Assembly (NCBI RefSeq): GCF_003664035.1
Contig: NZ_RCCK01000011.1
Location: 434,001-498,000 of the forward strand
Direction: 5' to 3'
Length of the DNA stretch: 64,000 bases
DNA from: Pedobacter alluvionis
GTDB lineage: Bacteria > Bacteroidota > Bacteroidia > Sphingobacteriales > Sphingobacteriaceae
Positions 35,570 through 44,277 of this stretch are shown one piece after another. How positions within the stretch are numbered: the first letter of the stretch is position 1; the number at the start of each line of letters is the position of its first letter. A program made the translations under genes and the position numbers. Below the pieces are notes generated by a model, which was not told the origin of the DNA, ran no database searches, and was given only the letters and a program-made list of their open reading frames with translations.

Positions 35570-36043
35570 ATGAAGATTACCCTGATCGCGATTGGCAAAA
35601 CAGAAGATAAATATTTAATTGAAGGGATTGATAAATACATCAACCGCCTGAAACATTATATTAATTTTAGTTTTTTGGCCATACCTGATGTAAAAAACGT
35701 TAAAAACCTGAGTGAGGCGCAACAAAAAGCAAAGGAAGCAGAACTCCTGCACAAACAAATTAATAATGGGGATGTTGTTATTTTGTTGGATGAGAAAGGA
35801 AAAAAATATTCATCTGTAGAATTTTCAAACTACCTGAATAAACAGATGGTGGCCAGTATACAACATTTAATTTTTATCATTGGAGGCCCATACGGATTTG
35901 ATGAAACCATTTACAAAAGAGCAAATGGTTTAATTTCCTTATCTGATATGACCTTTTCTCATCAGATGATCAGATTGTTTTTTGTAGAGCAGCTTTACCG
36001 GGGATTTAGTATTTTAAAAGGAGAACCTTATCATCACGCTTAG
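35570..36043 (+). CDS. rlmH: 23S rRNA pseudouridine-1915 N3-methyltransferase
   Basis: A 157-residue SPOUT-class methyltransferase that modifies the pseudouridine at position 1915 of 23S rRNA. The start MKITLIAIGKTEDKYLIEGI, the knot segment FIIGGPYGFD and the C-terminal SHQMIRLFFVEQLYRGFSIL with the final EPYHHA are characteristic. Length is standard. The gene is divergent from the MutS-like gene. Confidence 0.96.
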   Translation: MKITLIAIGKTEDKYLIEGIDKYINRLKHYINFSFLAIPDVKNVKNLSEAQQKAKEAELLHKQINNGDVVILLDEKGKKYSSVEFSNYLNKQMVASIQHLIFIIGGPYGFDETIYKRANGLISLSDMTFSHQMIRLFFVEQLYRGFSILKGEPYHHA

Positions 36044-36126
36044 AGATGGAAATGTTTGAGTAAGATGGACTATCTGAATGAGATATGGAAAAGACGAATT
36101 AAAATCATCATTAAATAAAAGAAATT

Positions 36127-36255
36127 ATGATATTAGATAAATACAAACGGGAATACAGATATAAAAGCAACCAAAACCGCAACAATAAATACTTATGGAT
36201 CAGCATTATTGCCTCTTTAGTGATTGTAGCTTTGCTTTGGTATTTCTTAGATTAA
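36127..36255 (+). CDS. Small single-pass membrane protein (42 residues)
   Basis: A frame of 42 codons that length cutoffs would miss. The protein starts MILDKYKREYRYKSNQNRNN, a basic N-terminal half, and ends with one membrane helix (LWISIIASLVIVALLWYFL). Positive-inside logic puts the N-terminus in the cytoplasm. It lies 83 bases after rlmH, on the same strand, and is followed at once by a terminator, so rlmH and this gene probably share a transcript. No family is recognised. Confidence 0.6.
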   Translation: MILDKYKREYRYKSNQNRNNKYLWISIIASLVIVALLWYFLD

Positions 36256-36261
36256 ACCCAT

Positions 36262-36297
36262 AAAAAAACACCAGACATATAGCCTGGTGTTCTCTAT
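36262..36297. terminator. Bidirectional terminator
   Basis: AACACCAG and CTGGTGTT form the stem, with an A run on the left and T's on the right. It serves the 42-residue gene on the plus strand and the DUF5606 gene, which ends at 36314, on the minus strand. Confidence 0.7.
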
Positions 36298-36313
36298 AAT
36301 AATTAAATAAAGC

Positions 36314-36856
36314 TTAAACGCCTTTTTTACTTGTCATGCTTGCTTTTTTAGCTGGAGCTGAGGTTTTAGTAGTCGCTTTAGCACTTGCCGAAGCTTTAGA
36401 TCCTGTAGCTTTTAGTTTTTTATCTGAAGCTGCTTTTTCTTCTGATAATTTAACTTCTGCTGGTGTACCCGGAGTTTCCGGAGTTTCTTCAGTAAACAAA
36501 GGCAGATCTTTTAATAAGTTATACCAGGTAATAATTTTCTTCATATCTGAAGCATAAACTTTCTCCTGATCGTGACCTGGAGCTACTTCAAGGAAATAAG
36601 CACGTAAATCACCTTTTAAATCAGGAGTAGATCCTTTAGCAGAAATTTTAGCAAAAATATCAGCCAGTTTAATTTCTTCATCTTCACCATACACGGTAAT
36701 ATCTTCTAATGAAGCTAATTTTGTGTTGGTGATGTTGGCTACAACCTTAGTTTTTTGAGCATCTAAGCCCTCTAAAATGTAACCTACTTTATTTTGTCCA
36801 ACCAGTTTAAATAAACCTGGTCTGCCGGATACGGCAACAATTCCTCTTAAATTCAT
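36314..36856 (-). CDS. DUF5606 domain protein
   Basis: A 180-residue protein from the ATG at 36856 (MNLRGIVAVSGRPGLFKLVG). The frame extends 21 codons upstream, but those codons are translated intergenic repeat. Residues 1-135 form the DUF5606 region conserved in Bacteroidetes. The last 50 residues are a low-complexity Ala/Lys/Ser/Thr tail (KASASAKATTKTSAPAKK) resembling histone-like basic tails. Function is unknown; cytoplasmic. It precedes a hairpin shared with the convergent small gene. Confidence 0.85.
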   Translation of the reverse strand: MNLRGIVAVSGRPGLFKLVGQNKVGYILEGLDAQKTKVVANITNTKLASLEDITVYGEDEEIKLADIFAKISAKGSTPDLKGDLRAYFLEVAPGHDQEKVYASDMKKIITWYNLLKDLPLFTEETPETPGTPAEVKLSEEKAASDKKLKATGSKASASAKATTKTSAPAKKASMTSKKGV

Positions 36857-36859
36857 ATT

Positions 36860-36990
36860 ATGTGTGTTTAGCGGTTGGTGTTTGGCGTTTAGCGTATAAT
36901 ACGCACCCACCAAACGCATCGCGTTTTCTAGTGTTTTAAAACCTCAATATTGAGCAATTGGCATCAGCGCTAACCGCTTATCGCCAAACG
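36860..36990. repeat. GTTTAGCG / GTTTGGCG degenerate repeat
   Basis: The stretch GTTTAGCGGTTGGTGTTTGG, then GCGTTTAGCGTATAATACG, and later CGCTAACCGCTTATCGCC and CAAACGCTTTGCG repeats one short word in both orientations. The same word (GGCGTTTGGCGTATAATTAA) appears at 43973. It has no independent coding potential. Confidence 0.55.
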
Positions 36991-36999
36991 CTTTGCGCA

Positions 37000-37461
37000 C
37001 TAATCTTCTAAAACTTCAATGTTTACAATCTTATCGCCCTGACGGATATCATCAACAAGATCTACATTTTCGATAACTTTACCAAAACAGGTATGGTTAC
37101 GGTCTAAATGAGCGGTATTTGTTCTGCTATGGCAGATAAAAAATTGAGAACCACCAGTATTACGGCCAGCATGGGCCATAGATAAAACACCACGATCGTG
37201 GTATTGATTTTCTCCGTCCAATTCGCAATCAATTTTATAACCTGGGCCACCAGTACCTGCCAAATGTGCTTTAGCTGGGTCTTTTGAATTTGGACATCCG
37301 CCCTGAACCATAAAGTTAGGAATTACACGGTGAAAAGTTACACCATCATAAAAGCCTTCTTTAGCTAGTTTTTTAAAGTTTGCAACGGCTTTTGGCGCAT
37401 CATTTTCGTAGAATTCTACGGTCATATCGCCTTTGTCTGTTTTTATTATTGCTTTACTCAT
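37000..37461 (-). CDS. Peptidyl-prolyl cis-trans isomerase, cyclophilin type
   Basis: A 153-residue cyclophilin. Active-site segments are FHRVIPNFMVQGG (the catalytic Arg and the FMxQ loop), SMAHAGRNTGGSQFFI and HLDRNHTCFGKV. There is no signal peptide, so it is cytoplasmic and close to PpiB. On the minus strand a TATTTTTG element lies at 37535-37528, about 67 bases before the ATG. It assists protein folding at proline bonds. Confidence 0.95.
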   Translation of the reverse strand: MSKAIIKTDKGDMTVEFYENDAPKAVANFKKLAKEGFYDGVTFHRVIPNFMVQGGCPNSKDPAKAHLAGTGGPGYKIDCELDGENQYHDRGVLSMAHAGRNTGGSQFFICHSRTNTAHLDRNHTCFGKVIENVDLVDDIRQGDKIVNIEVLED

Positions 37462-37527
37462 ATCAATATCGGTACTAATTTTAAATTTTCTTCCCCTAAA
37501 AAACTTTCATATTTTTTTAATAGAGGG

Positions 37528-37535
37528 CAAAAATA
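37528..37535 (-). promoter_or_regulatory. Candidate -7 element of the cyclophilin gene
   Basis: On the minus strand TATTTTTG is an exact TAnnTTTG at a plausible distance from the ATG at 37461. The -33 region is not clear. Confidence 0.4.
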
Positions 37536-37616
37536 ACAAAATTGTATAACTTATAACACCATTAAATTTTTCTATACAGTTTAAATGCGGTATTTTAGTG
37601 TTTTAAGCATACTGAT

Positions 37617-38876
37617 TTGATAAAGAAATATTATATCCTGTTCATCTGCCTGCTTTGCTCCCTTGGACTCAGGGCTTCTTCTCTGTTAATTTATATGGAT
37701 GAAGACCAAAAAAACCACCTTAAAGCTTATGGTATAGCTTATTGGACGATTAGCAAACAATTGGAGGTTGACTGGCTCTTAAACTATCGTGGAGGAAGCT
37801 TTTTAATTAAATACAATAAAACAGTTGAAGATGAGCTTAAAATCCGCGGGGTATCATACGAAGTAATGGCCGATGGAAAGGTAACCAATCTTTTAAACGA
37901 AATCAGCGATCCTGCCGTAAATATGGAAATGGTTAAACTGGAAAAAATACCAAAAATTGCAGTTTACTCTCCAAAAAGCAAATTACCCTGGGATGATGCG
38001 GTTACACTCGTTTTAACTTACGCCGAAATTCCTTATGAGGTAATTTATGATGACGATATCCTTCAGGACAAACTGAGCAAATACGATTGGCTGCACTTAC
38101 ACCACGAAGATTTTACCGGGCAGTACGGGCGTTTCTGGGCTAATTTCAGGTATGCAACCTGGTACCAGGAAGATGTAAAAAACCAGGAAAATTTAGCCAA
38201 ACGCATGGGATATAAAAAGGTTTCTGAAATGAAACTAGCCGTTGCCAAACACATTAAAGAATACTGTGCCGGTGGTGGTTTTTTGTTTGCCATGTGCTCT
38301 GGTACTGATAGTTTCGACATAGCCGTTGCCGCCGATGGGGTAGATATTTGTGCCCAGATGTTTGATGGCGATGCCGCAGATCCGAATGCACAAAGTAAAC
38401 TGGATTTTAACAAAACACTGGCTTTCCAGAATTTTAAGTTAGACAACAACCCGATGAATTATGAGTTTTCGGATATAGATGTTACCCAAACCCGTACACT
38501 GAACCAGACTAATGATTATTTTACTTTATTTGATTTTTCTGCCAAGTGGGATCTTGTTCCAACCATGCTTACCCAGGATCATGATAAGGTAATTAAGGGT
38601 TTTATGGGACAAACCACAGCATTTAAAAAAAGCTTAGTAAAAACAAGTGTAACTGTTTTAGGTGAAAATAAAGGCGCTGCAGAGGTAAGATATCTACATG
38701 GAGAAATTGGCAAAGGCCAGTTTACTTTTTACGGCGGGCACGATCCGGAAGATTATCAGCACGCTGTAGGCGATCCGCCAACAGATTTAAATCTTCATCC
38801 TAATTCTCCGGGTTACCGTTTAATTTTAAACAATGTACTTTTCCCGGCGGCAAAAAAGAAACCTCAAAAAACATAA
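37617..38876 (+). CDS. Periplasmic protein often mislabelled asparagine synthetase B
   Basis: A 419-residue protein with a signal peptide (IKKYYILFICLLCSLGLRAS). No ATG lies in frame between the upstream stop at 37596 and the end of the signal sequence, so TTG at 37617 is the likely start. The sequence matches a Bacteroidetes family that databases label asparagine synthetase B. Neither the N-terminal Cys glutaminase domain nor the ATP-binding SGGLDS motif of AsnB is present, so that label is unsupported. Conserved-looking stretches are LHHEDFTGQYGRFW, FLFAMCSGTDSFD and the closing FYGGHDPEDYQH, reminiscent of a glutamine-amidotransferase-like fold. True function is unknown. Confidence 0.75.
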   Translation: MIKKYYILFICLLCSLGLRASSLLIYMDEDQKNHLKAYGIAYWTISKQLEVDWLLNYRGGSFLIKYNKTVEDELKIRGVSYEVMADGKVTNLLNEISDPAVNMEMVKLEKIPKIAVYSPKSKLPWDDAVTLVLTYAEIPYEVIYDDDILQDKLSKYDWLHLHHEDFTGQYGRFWANFRYATWYQEDVKNQENLAKRMGYKKVSEMKLAVAKHIKEYCAGGGFLFAMCSGTDSFDIAVAADGVDICAQMFDGDAADPNAQSKLDFNKTLAFQNFKLDNNPMNYEFSDIDVTQTRTLNQTNDYFTLFDFSAKWDLVPTMLTQDHDKVIKGFMGQTTAFKKSLVKTSVTVLGENKGAAEVRYLHGEIGKGQFTFYGGHDPEDYQHAVGDPPTDLNLHPNSPGYRLILNNVLFPAAKKKPQKT

Positions 38877-39071
38877 ACAATCAGAATTTAACTCCTGGCA
38901 TTATTCCTTTTGAGTTTAAAAAATTGTTAATTCTCCGCTATATTCCTGTTATGTATACACTAAATGGCTCCTCATACCATTTTTGAGCCAGATCATAACC
39001 ATACTTAATCTGTACAAGAATCATACTGGTAACCAATATTTTAGCCAACAAACTGTAACACGTTTGATACT

Positions 39072-39088
39072 TTGGCACAGCTTTTGGA
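39072..39088 (+). promoter_or_regulatory. Sigma-54-like -24/-12 element upstream of the beta-barrel gene
   Basis: TTGGCAC-AGCTT-TTGGA has GG at 39074-39075 and GG at 39086-39087, the exact GG-N10-GC spacing of sigma-54 promoters apart from the last base. It is 73 bases before the ATG at 39161. The rest of the 284-base gap shows no other element. A functional sigma-54 site is a hypothesis. Confidence 0.4.
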
Positions 39089-39160
39089 TTAGCATGGACA
39101 ATTAACAAGCAGGATAAAACCTGAAAATTTTAAACAAGATTTTTATAAAAGAAAAATATC

Positions 39161-39868
39161 ATGAAAAAGTTACTATTAAGCGCATCGATCATTTTATTGG
39201 CAACAGGTGCTTTTGCTCAAAACAACATGACTGGTAGTGATGCGAGATTTGGAATAAAAGCCGGAGTAAACTTGGCAAGATTTCACGCAAGCGGTACTGA
39301 TGGCAGTACGTCATTCAACGACAATGCAAAGGACAATGTAGGCTTTAATGTTACCGCATTTGCTGATTTCGGTGTAGGAAACAATTTCTTCATTCAACCT
39401 GGAGTATCCTTGCAGAATAAAGGTAGCAAATTTGAGGAAACAACAACAGTTGGTGGCATTACCAATACAACCACTAACAAAGTAAATTTGATGGCTATTG
39501 AAGTACCTGTAAATGCAGTTTTCAGAATTCCTACAGGTGATGCCGGTGCTGTACAAATTTCAGCAGGCCCTTATGTTGGATTTAACATATCAGGAAAAAA
39601 CAAATTCGAAACAGTTACAAATGGTGGCGCTGCTACAGGAACAATGTCTGATGAAAATGATTTAAAATTTGGTTCAACTACCGATAAAAACTATTCGTCT
39701 ACAGAGTTTGGTGCCAACTTTGGTTTAGCATATCGTACCAACTCAGGATTTTTAGTGGGTGCTAATTATGGTTTAGGTTTATCAAACTTGGTACCCAAAG
39801 ATTCTAGATCTGGTGATGGTAAATTAACTAACCGCGTATTAGGTTTCTCAGTTGGTTATTCGTTCTAA
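39161..39868 (+). CDS. Outer membrane beta-barrel protein, PorT-like
   Basis: A 235-residue protein with the signal peptide MKKLLLSASIILLATGAFAQ and an eight-strand barrel pattern: RFGIKAGVNLARF, NVTAFADFGVGNNFFIQPGV, VEVPVNAVFRI-like strands and the last strand VLGFSVGYSF with C-terminal Phe. It fits the OMP_b-brl_2 family (porin family protein). Ligand and role are unknown. It may be under sigma-54-type control, and it is followed by a strong bidirectional terminator. Confidence 0.88.
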   Translation: MKKLLLSASIILLATGAFAQNNMTGSDARFGIKAGVNLARFHASGTDGSTSFNDNAKDNVGFNVTAFADFGVGNNFFIQPGVSLQNKGSKFEETTTVGGITNTTTNKVNLMAIEVPVNAVFRIPTGDAGAVQISAGPYVGFNISGKNKFETVTNGGAATGTMSDENDLKFGSTTDKNYSSTEFGANFGLAYRTNSGFLVGANYGLGLSNLVPKDSRSGDGKLTNRVLGFSVGYSF

Positions 39869-39886
39869 GCGAAAGGCCTTAAAAGC

Positions 39887-39926
39887 AAAAGCCTCCCAGA
39901 TTTTTTAAATCTGGGAGGCTTTTTTA
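39887..39926. terminator. Bidirectional terminator
   Basis: AAAGCCTCCCAGATTT pairs perfectly with AAATCTGGGAGGCTTT around TTT, with an A run before and a T run after. It separates the convergent beta-barrel and Porin_10 genes. Confidence 0.88.
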
Positions 39927-39938
39927 TGCTTTATTATT

Positions 39939-41945
39939 TTAGTCGTAAAAATTCCAGCTTACCCCAAATTTTAATAAGGCATCTTGCATAGGGTACCTGT
40001 TTACGGTATAATAACCTGGTTGAAATAAACCCTGATTTATAAAATCATATTTCACAAAAATATTAGCTCTTTTTAAATTTGCCTTAAAAAAGACATCAAT
40101 TACTGGTCTTGAGACCAGATTTACTGGATTTTGCTCATCAATATAAAACTGAGCCGTTGCCGGTGAATATAAGTAATTTGCATATTCTGAATTATACCTC
40201 ACATCAAATCCCACATTAGCTTTTAATACTTTGAAAAACGTATTATTAAAATATATACTGTTATAAGTATAAAGTTCCGGTGTTCTTAATAACGCATTTT
40301 TATCTGTTTTTTGATAAGCGATATAGTTTTCCATCACAAACTTACCAAACCTGGTTTTCTTTGATACATCCAACCTGATTAAGCTAATATCCGCCGTAGC
40401 TTGTTTTGGTAAAATAGCAGTTGTATTATTGGTCTGATCAGCAGCAAAATAAACATAGTTACTGGTTAAGTAATAGTTGGCTCCTGCGGTAAAACCATAT
40501 TTATCATTGATATAGTTGAATGATAAATTGGCTATTTTAGTATTCTTAAAATCGCTGTTTGTCCATTGGTAATGATTGCCGTGATAGTAATTAAAGATAG
40601 CCGCCGGCGTTTGGTTTTGCGCGTATGCCCCCAATTCAATTCTTCCGATGGTTTTACCTAAAAGGATTTTACTCTTTGCCTCATATAAATAATCGCCGGC
40701 ATTTTCACCTTGCAAAATTTGTTGTACATCTAAATTGAAATCGATATTATTAGAGAACCGATAACCTGCTGCACCTAAAATGGTAATGTTCTGATAAGCA
40801 AATCTACTTTGTTCGTAATTGGTTCCATCTTGTTTTATGCCAAGATATTCATGTTTGTAATAATCGTGCCTTATGCCTGCATCAACCTTTAATTCATTTT
40901 TAATCACCGAACTATTTTTGGGTCTTAAGAAGAAACTATAAATAAATTCATTTTTAATATGTTTTACGTGGGTCGAATCATTGGTAAATACTGTACTCGC
41001 AATACCGGGAGGCAGCACATTATTAACATCAGTTCCATTTTTGTAAAAATCAAAACTGTCGTTATTATACTCAAAGGTATACGAAACCTTATTGGTTGGC
41101 AAAACCGCATTGTTCACATTCGCAGAGGTATCTATCCTCCCTACATAATAGGTTTGCTTTAAGAAAATGGTATTTTTACGGTAAAGATTTCTTGAGTCTG
41201 ATAAATTTATGGGCTCTGCTTCTCTGTCAATTTTAGAATAGCCTGGATCGAATAAACCTGTAGCTACTGTAGAACCATTCTCGTAGGCACGCATGGTGTT
41301 AAAAATTGCCGATGCCCACATATTATAACGTTTACTCGGCGATTGGTACCAGGAAAATACAGCGACATTCAGATTATCGCCCCGCTGCCTGGCATAAAAA
41401 CCCTTAGAATCGCCACGGTTAAAATTAACCCCAACGTTCCAGTTTTTTTTAATATTCTGTGTATGAATCGCCCTAAAAAGCTGTTCTTTTTGACCTGCAC
41501 TCACAAAATATAAACTGGTAAACGGGGTTCTGGCCTGATAGTAAATAATATCTTCTGGCGTTAAGGCATAATAATCAAGCGAGTGAAATCCTGCATCAAA
41601 TCCAATCCTCTTACTCGGCTCGTACAATAAAGGCCTCGCTGCCAAGCCCATATTACCATTGCTAATGGTTGGGTGCAGGGGTTGTAAAAGCGGACTATAA
41701 TTCTGAATATTTGTTGTGGAGGTATCTAAGGGCAGCAATACAATGCTATCTTTACTTAGTGATAACTTTGTAAACCGGATATATTTTGCGGTAAAAACAA
41801 CTGAGTCCTTTCCCGAATCTAATTTTTTCCGAACAGAATCGAGTTCCTTATTGGTACCAACACTCGTCTTTAAATCTTGTGCAAATGCTTTGTTGATGCC
41901 TAGCAGCAGGAACAGAAAAAAACAGATTTTAACGGCTTGATGCAT
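39939..41945 (-). CDS. Putative porin (Porin_10 type)
   Basis: A 668-residue outer membrane protein with a signal peptide (AVKICFFLFLLLGINKAFAQ). Conserved N-terminal features of the Bacteroidetes putative porin family are present: SKRIGFDAGFHSLDYYAL, IIYYQARTPFTSLYFVSAGQ and NWNVGVNFNRGDSKGFY. A long series of amphipathic strands follows and ends in LLKFGVSWNFYD. The gene starts one base after punA ends, so it is translationally linked to punA and lpxK. Family function is not established experimentally. Confidence 0.88.
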   Translation of the reverse strand: MHQAVKICFFLFLLLGINKAFAQDLKTSVGTNKELDSVRKKLDSGKDSVVFTAKYIRFTKLSLSKDSIVLLPLDTSTTNIQNYSPLLQPLHPTISNGNMGLAARPLLYEPSKRIGFDAGFHSLDYYALTPEDIIYYQARTPFTSLYFVSAGQKEQLFRAIHTQNIKKNWNVGVNFNRGDSKGFYARQRGDNLNVAVFSWYQSPSKRYNMWASAIFNTMRAYENGSTVATGLFDPGYSKIDREAEPINLSDSRNLYRKNTIFLKQTYYVGRIDTSANVNNAVLPTNKVSYTFEYNNDSFDFYKNGTDVNNVLPPGIASTVFTNDSTHVKHIKNEFIYSFFLRPKNSSVIKNELKVDAGIRHDYYKHEYLGIKQDGTNYEQSRFAYQNITILGAAGYRFSNNIDFNLDVQQILQGENAGDYLYEAKSKILLGKTIGRIELGAYAQNQTPAAIFNYYHGNHYQWTNSDFKNTKIANLSFNYINDKYGFTAGANYYLTSNYVYFAADQTNNTTAILPKQATADISLIRLDVSKKTRFGKFVMENYIAYQKTDKNALLRTPELYTYNSIYFNNTFFKVLKANVGFDVRYNSEYANYLYSPATAQFYIDEQNPVNLVSRPVIDVFFKANLKRANIFVKYDFINQGLFQPGYYTVNRYPMQDALLKFGVSWNFYD

Positions 41946-41946
41946 C

Positions 41947-42762
41947 TTATAATTCAGAAATTAAGCGGGTTAAAATCTCAGTCATTTTAGGCTCTGCCTT
42001 AGCCGCTGCTTCTAAAATTTCATCTAAATTAAAAGGCTGCAAGTCTTCCGGAAAACCTTCATCCGTTAATACGGAGATGGCAAAAACAGGTAAACCAGCA
42101 TGGTTGGCCACAATAACTTCAGGCACGGTACTCATGCCAACGGCATCAGCGCCAATTAAACGCAGGTATTTGTATTCGGCTTTGGTTTCTAAATTCGGAC
42201 CAGAAACCGCGACGTATACCCCTTTATGGCACTTAATATCAACACCTTTAGCGATCTCCAGCGCTTTGGCTATGATATCGCGTTTATAGGGCTGGCTCAT
42301 ATCCGGGAAACGTGGCCCTAATTCGCTCTCAATTAAGCCTCGCAATGGGTTATCTGGTTGCAGATTAATATGATCGTCAATAATCATTAAATCGCCCTTT
42401 TTAAACTCAGGATTTAATGAGCCCGCAGCATTTGATACAATTAAGTTTTCAATACCCAAACCTTTCATCACCCTAACCGGGAAGGTGATCTGTTGCATGC
42501 TATAACCTTCGTAATAATGTAAGCGCCCCTGCATGGCAATAATCTTCTTCCCGTTCAATGTTCCAAAAATTAATTTCCCACTGTGGAACTCTAAAGTAGA
42601 AATTGGAAAATTTGGGATATTAGAATACATCAGCTGATGCTCTATTTCGATTTCTTTTACCAGGCCACCCAAACCAGTACCTAAAATAATGCCTATTTCT
42701 GGCTTAAAGTTCTCTGTTTTACGTTTTATGTATTCAACGGTTTCTTCTATTGCTCTTAACAT
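41947..42762 (-). CDS. punA: Purine-nucleoside phosphorylase
   Basis: A 271-residue trimeric-type PNP that splits purine nucleosides with phosphate. The phosphate-binding IILGTGLGG, the GRLHYYEGYSMQQITFPVRV segment, the VSNAAGSLNPEFKKGDLMII stretch and the purine-site region SGPNLETKAEYKYLRLIGAD..GMSTVPEVIVANHAG are intact. The start overlaps the lpxK end by 29 bases. It is cytoplasmic. Confidence 0.95.
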   Translation of the reverse strand: MLRAIEETVEYIKRKTENFKPEIGIILGTGLGGLVKEIEIEHQLMYSNIPNFPISTLEFHSGKLIFGTLNGKKIIAMQGRLHYYEGYSMQQITFPVRVMKGLGIENLIVSNAAGSLNPEFKKGDLMIIDDHINLQPDNPLRGLIESELGPRFPDMSQPYKRDIIAKALEIAKGVDIKCHKGVYVAVSGPNLETKAEYKYLRLIGADAVGMSTVPEVIVANHAGLPVFAISVLTDEGFPEDLQPFNLDEILEAAAKAEPKMTEILTRLISEL

Positions 42763-43795
42763 AGTTTAAAATGAGTTCGTCAAAGGTAATCTTATCTTCT
42801 TCAAATAATTCAACCTCAATGGGTAAATAATATACAGGTAAATCTAGCAGTAAATCTTCAAATCCGGTAGCTCTTAAACGCTTGCTATCCTTTTCTGTTG
42901 TGATAATGATTTTATCTTTTTTAGTACTGGCCATAAAAACCGATTTAAACTTTTTAATATCATCATTTTTAAAAGCATAATGATCAGGAAATTCTTCGTG
43001 TTTAATGGTTTCAGCATATTTTTCAAGCTCTTCTATTAAAGTGTCCGGATTTGCAATTCCGGTGAGCAGGAAAATTTCAAAATCTTTAATCGACTCAAGC
43101 GCGCGACTTTCGTTACGGTATAAATGGATAAGATCACCATACTTTAAATAAGAATGTAATACTGGTTGATTGCTATTTGGCTGTAGTTCATTTATTGAGG
43201 CCTGTTGCGCAACATGTAACAACGGAACCGGCGATTTTGTGACCAACAATATATTGGCCCTTTTGCGTGAGGAGAAAACATCCCTTAAATTTCCTGCTGG
43301 CAATAAAAACTGTAAAGTACCCAACTTTCTAAACTCGAAAAGCAAAATGTTAAATCCAGCATTTACCGCGCGGTGCTGAAAGGCATCATCAAGGATAATT
43401 AAATCATGATTTTTTTTCAACTGTTTAATCCCATGCACACGGTCTTCACAAACGGCAACGGTAACAGCTGCAAATTTTTGATGGTACTGTAAAGGTTCAT
43501 CGCCTATCGTTTCGGCAGTTGCAGTATTATCGGCAATTATAAACCCTTTCGTTTTACGGCCATAACCCCTGCTCAGTATGGCTATTTTATAATCGGCCAA
43601 CAACCTTACTAAATATTCTGTTGTTGGTGTTTTACCTGATCCGCCAACGGCTAAATTGCCTACACAGATTACTGGTAAATCAAACTTTGTGGCACGCATA
43701 ATTCCCCAGTCGTAAAGTTTTTTACGGAGCATAATGGCCATTCCATAAATGACTGAAAAAGGAAGCAGTAAAAGGCGCAGATAGTTAAGTAGCAT
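42734..43795 (-). CDS. lpxK: Tetraacyldisaccharide 4'-kinase
   Basis: A 353-residue lipid A kinase that phosphorylates the 4' position of the disaccharide precursor at the inner membrane. The P-loop region is VGNLAVGGSGKTPTTEYLVR, followed by SRGYGRKTKGF and the DDAFQHRAV acidic motif. The N-terminus has a hydrophobic membrane-association stretch (LRLLLLPFSVIYGMAIML). It heads the lpxK-punA-porin operon. Confidence 0.95.
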   Translation of the reverse strand: MLLNYLRLLLLPFSVIYGMAIMLRKKLYDWGIMRATKFDLPVICVGNLAVGGSGKTPTTEYLVRLLADYKIAILSRGYGRKTKGFIIADNTATAETIGDEPLQYHQKFAAVTVAVCEDRVHGIKQLKKNHDLIILDDAFQHRAVNAGFNILLFEFRKLGTLQFLLPAGNLRDVFSSRKRANILLVTKSPVPLLHVAQQASINELQPNSNQPVLHSYLKYGDLIHLYRNESRALESIKDFEIFLLTGIANPDTLIEELEKYAETIKHEEFPDHYAFKNDDIKKFKSVFMASTKKDKIIITTEKDSKRLRATGFEDLLLDLPVYYLPIEVELFEEDKITFDELILNYVKSNRRNR

Positions 43796-43869
43796 ATCGT
43801 AGGTTCAAAAATACTGATTATTTAAAAAAGAAAGGCATAACTTGGTCTGATGCCCAATAGAGCAACCAC

Positions 43870-44000
43870 CGGGCGAGGGAAATGGTTTGGAAAGATGTAA
43901 AATGGAAGATGGAATGACCAATAATCAGTTTCCAGTGATCTATAATCGAAACTAAGTGAGAGTTTGAAGCTAGGCGTTTGGCGTATAATTAACGAATGAA
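43870..44000. repeat. Degenerate intergenic repeat words
   Basis: GGAAAGATGTAAAATGGAAG with ATGGAATGACC, and the GGCGTTTGGCGTATAATTAA word shared with 36.9 kb, occupy the first part of the 482-base gap 43796-44277. No gene is seen in this part. Confidence 0.4.
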
Positions 44001-44009
44001 CCGATGAAT

Positions 44010-44191
44010 TTAAAATTGTTCCAAAATATCTTGATCCGATTTATAGGTTTGGACAATTACTTTCGGAATCGTTAAGTTATGCTTTTGATAGAGTATTGCC
44101 CAAAACCCGACATCATTCTTTTTAGGATATCTCTTTAAATTACAAAAATATACTGAATTAAGTTGGGCACTCGGCGCAGGGAGCTTGGGGT
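44010..44191 (-). pseudogene. Possible gene remnant on the minus strand
   Basis: Reading the minus strand down to the stop at 44012-44010 gives about 60 open codons that include NLKRYPKKNDVGFWAILYQK and end in YKSDQDILEQF. The composition looks protein-like rather than random, but there is no start codon after the upstream stop (TGA, at about 44195-44193). It may be the C-terminal end of a lost gene. No family is recognised, and a chance open frame cannot be excluded. Confidence 0.3.
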
Positions 44192-44277
44192 CAGTTAGCC
44201 ATGACCAACTAACAAAATTTATTCAACCATATTTTATTTTTTATTATTATCATTGTTATCTACCAAAACATATTTTA

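Noticed and set aside
36857-36919. 21-residue N-terminal extension of the DUF5606 protein
   Set aside because: It translates the GTTTAGCG/GTTTGGCG repeat; the family starts at MNLRGIV.
37617-38876. Asparagine synthetase B
   Set aside because: A signal peptide is present, and the N-terminal catalytic Cys and the ATP-pyrophosphatase SGGLDS motif are absent.
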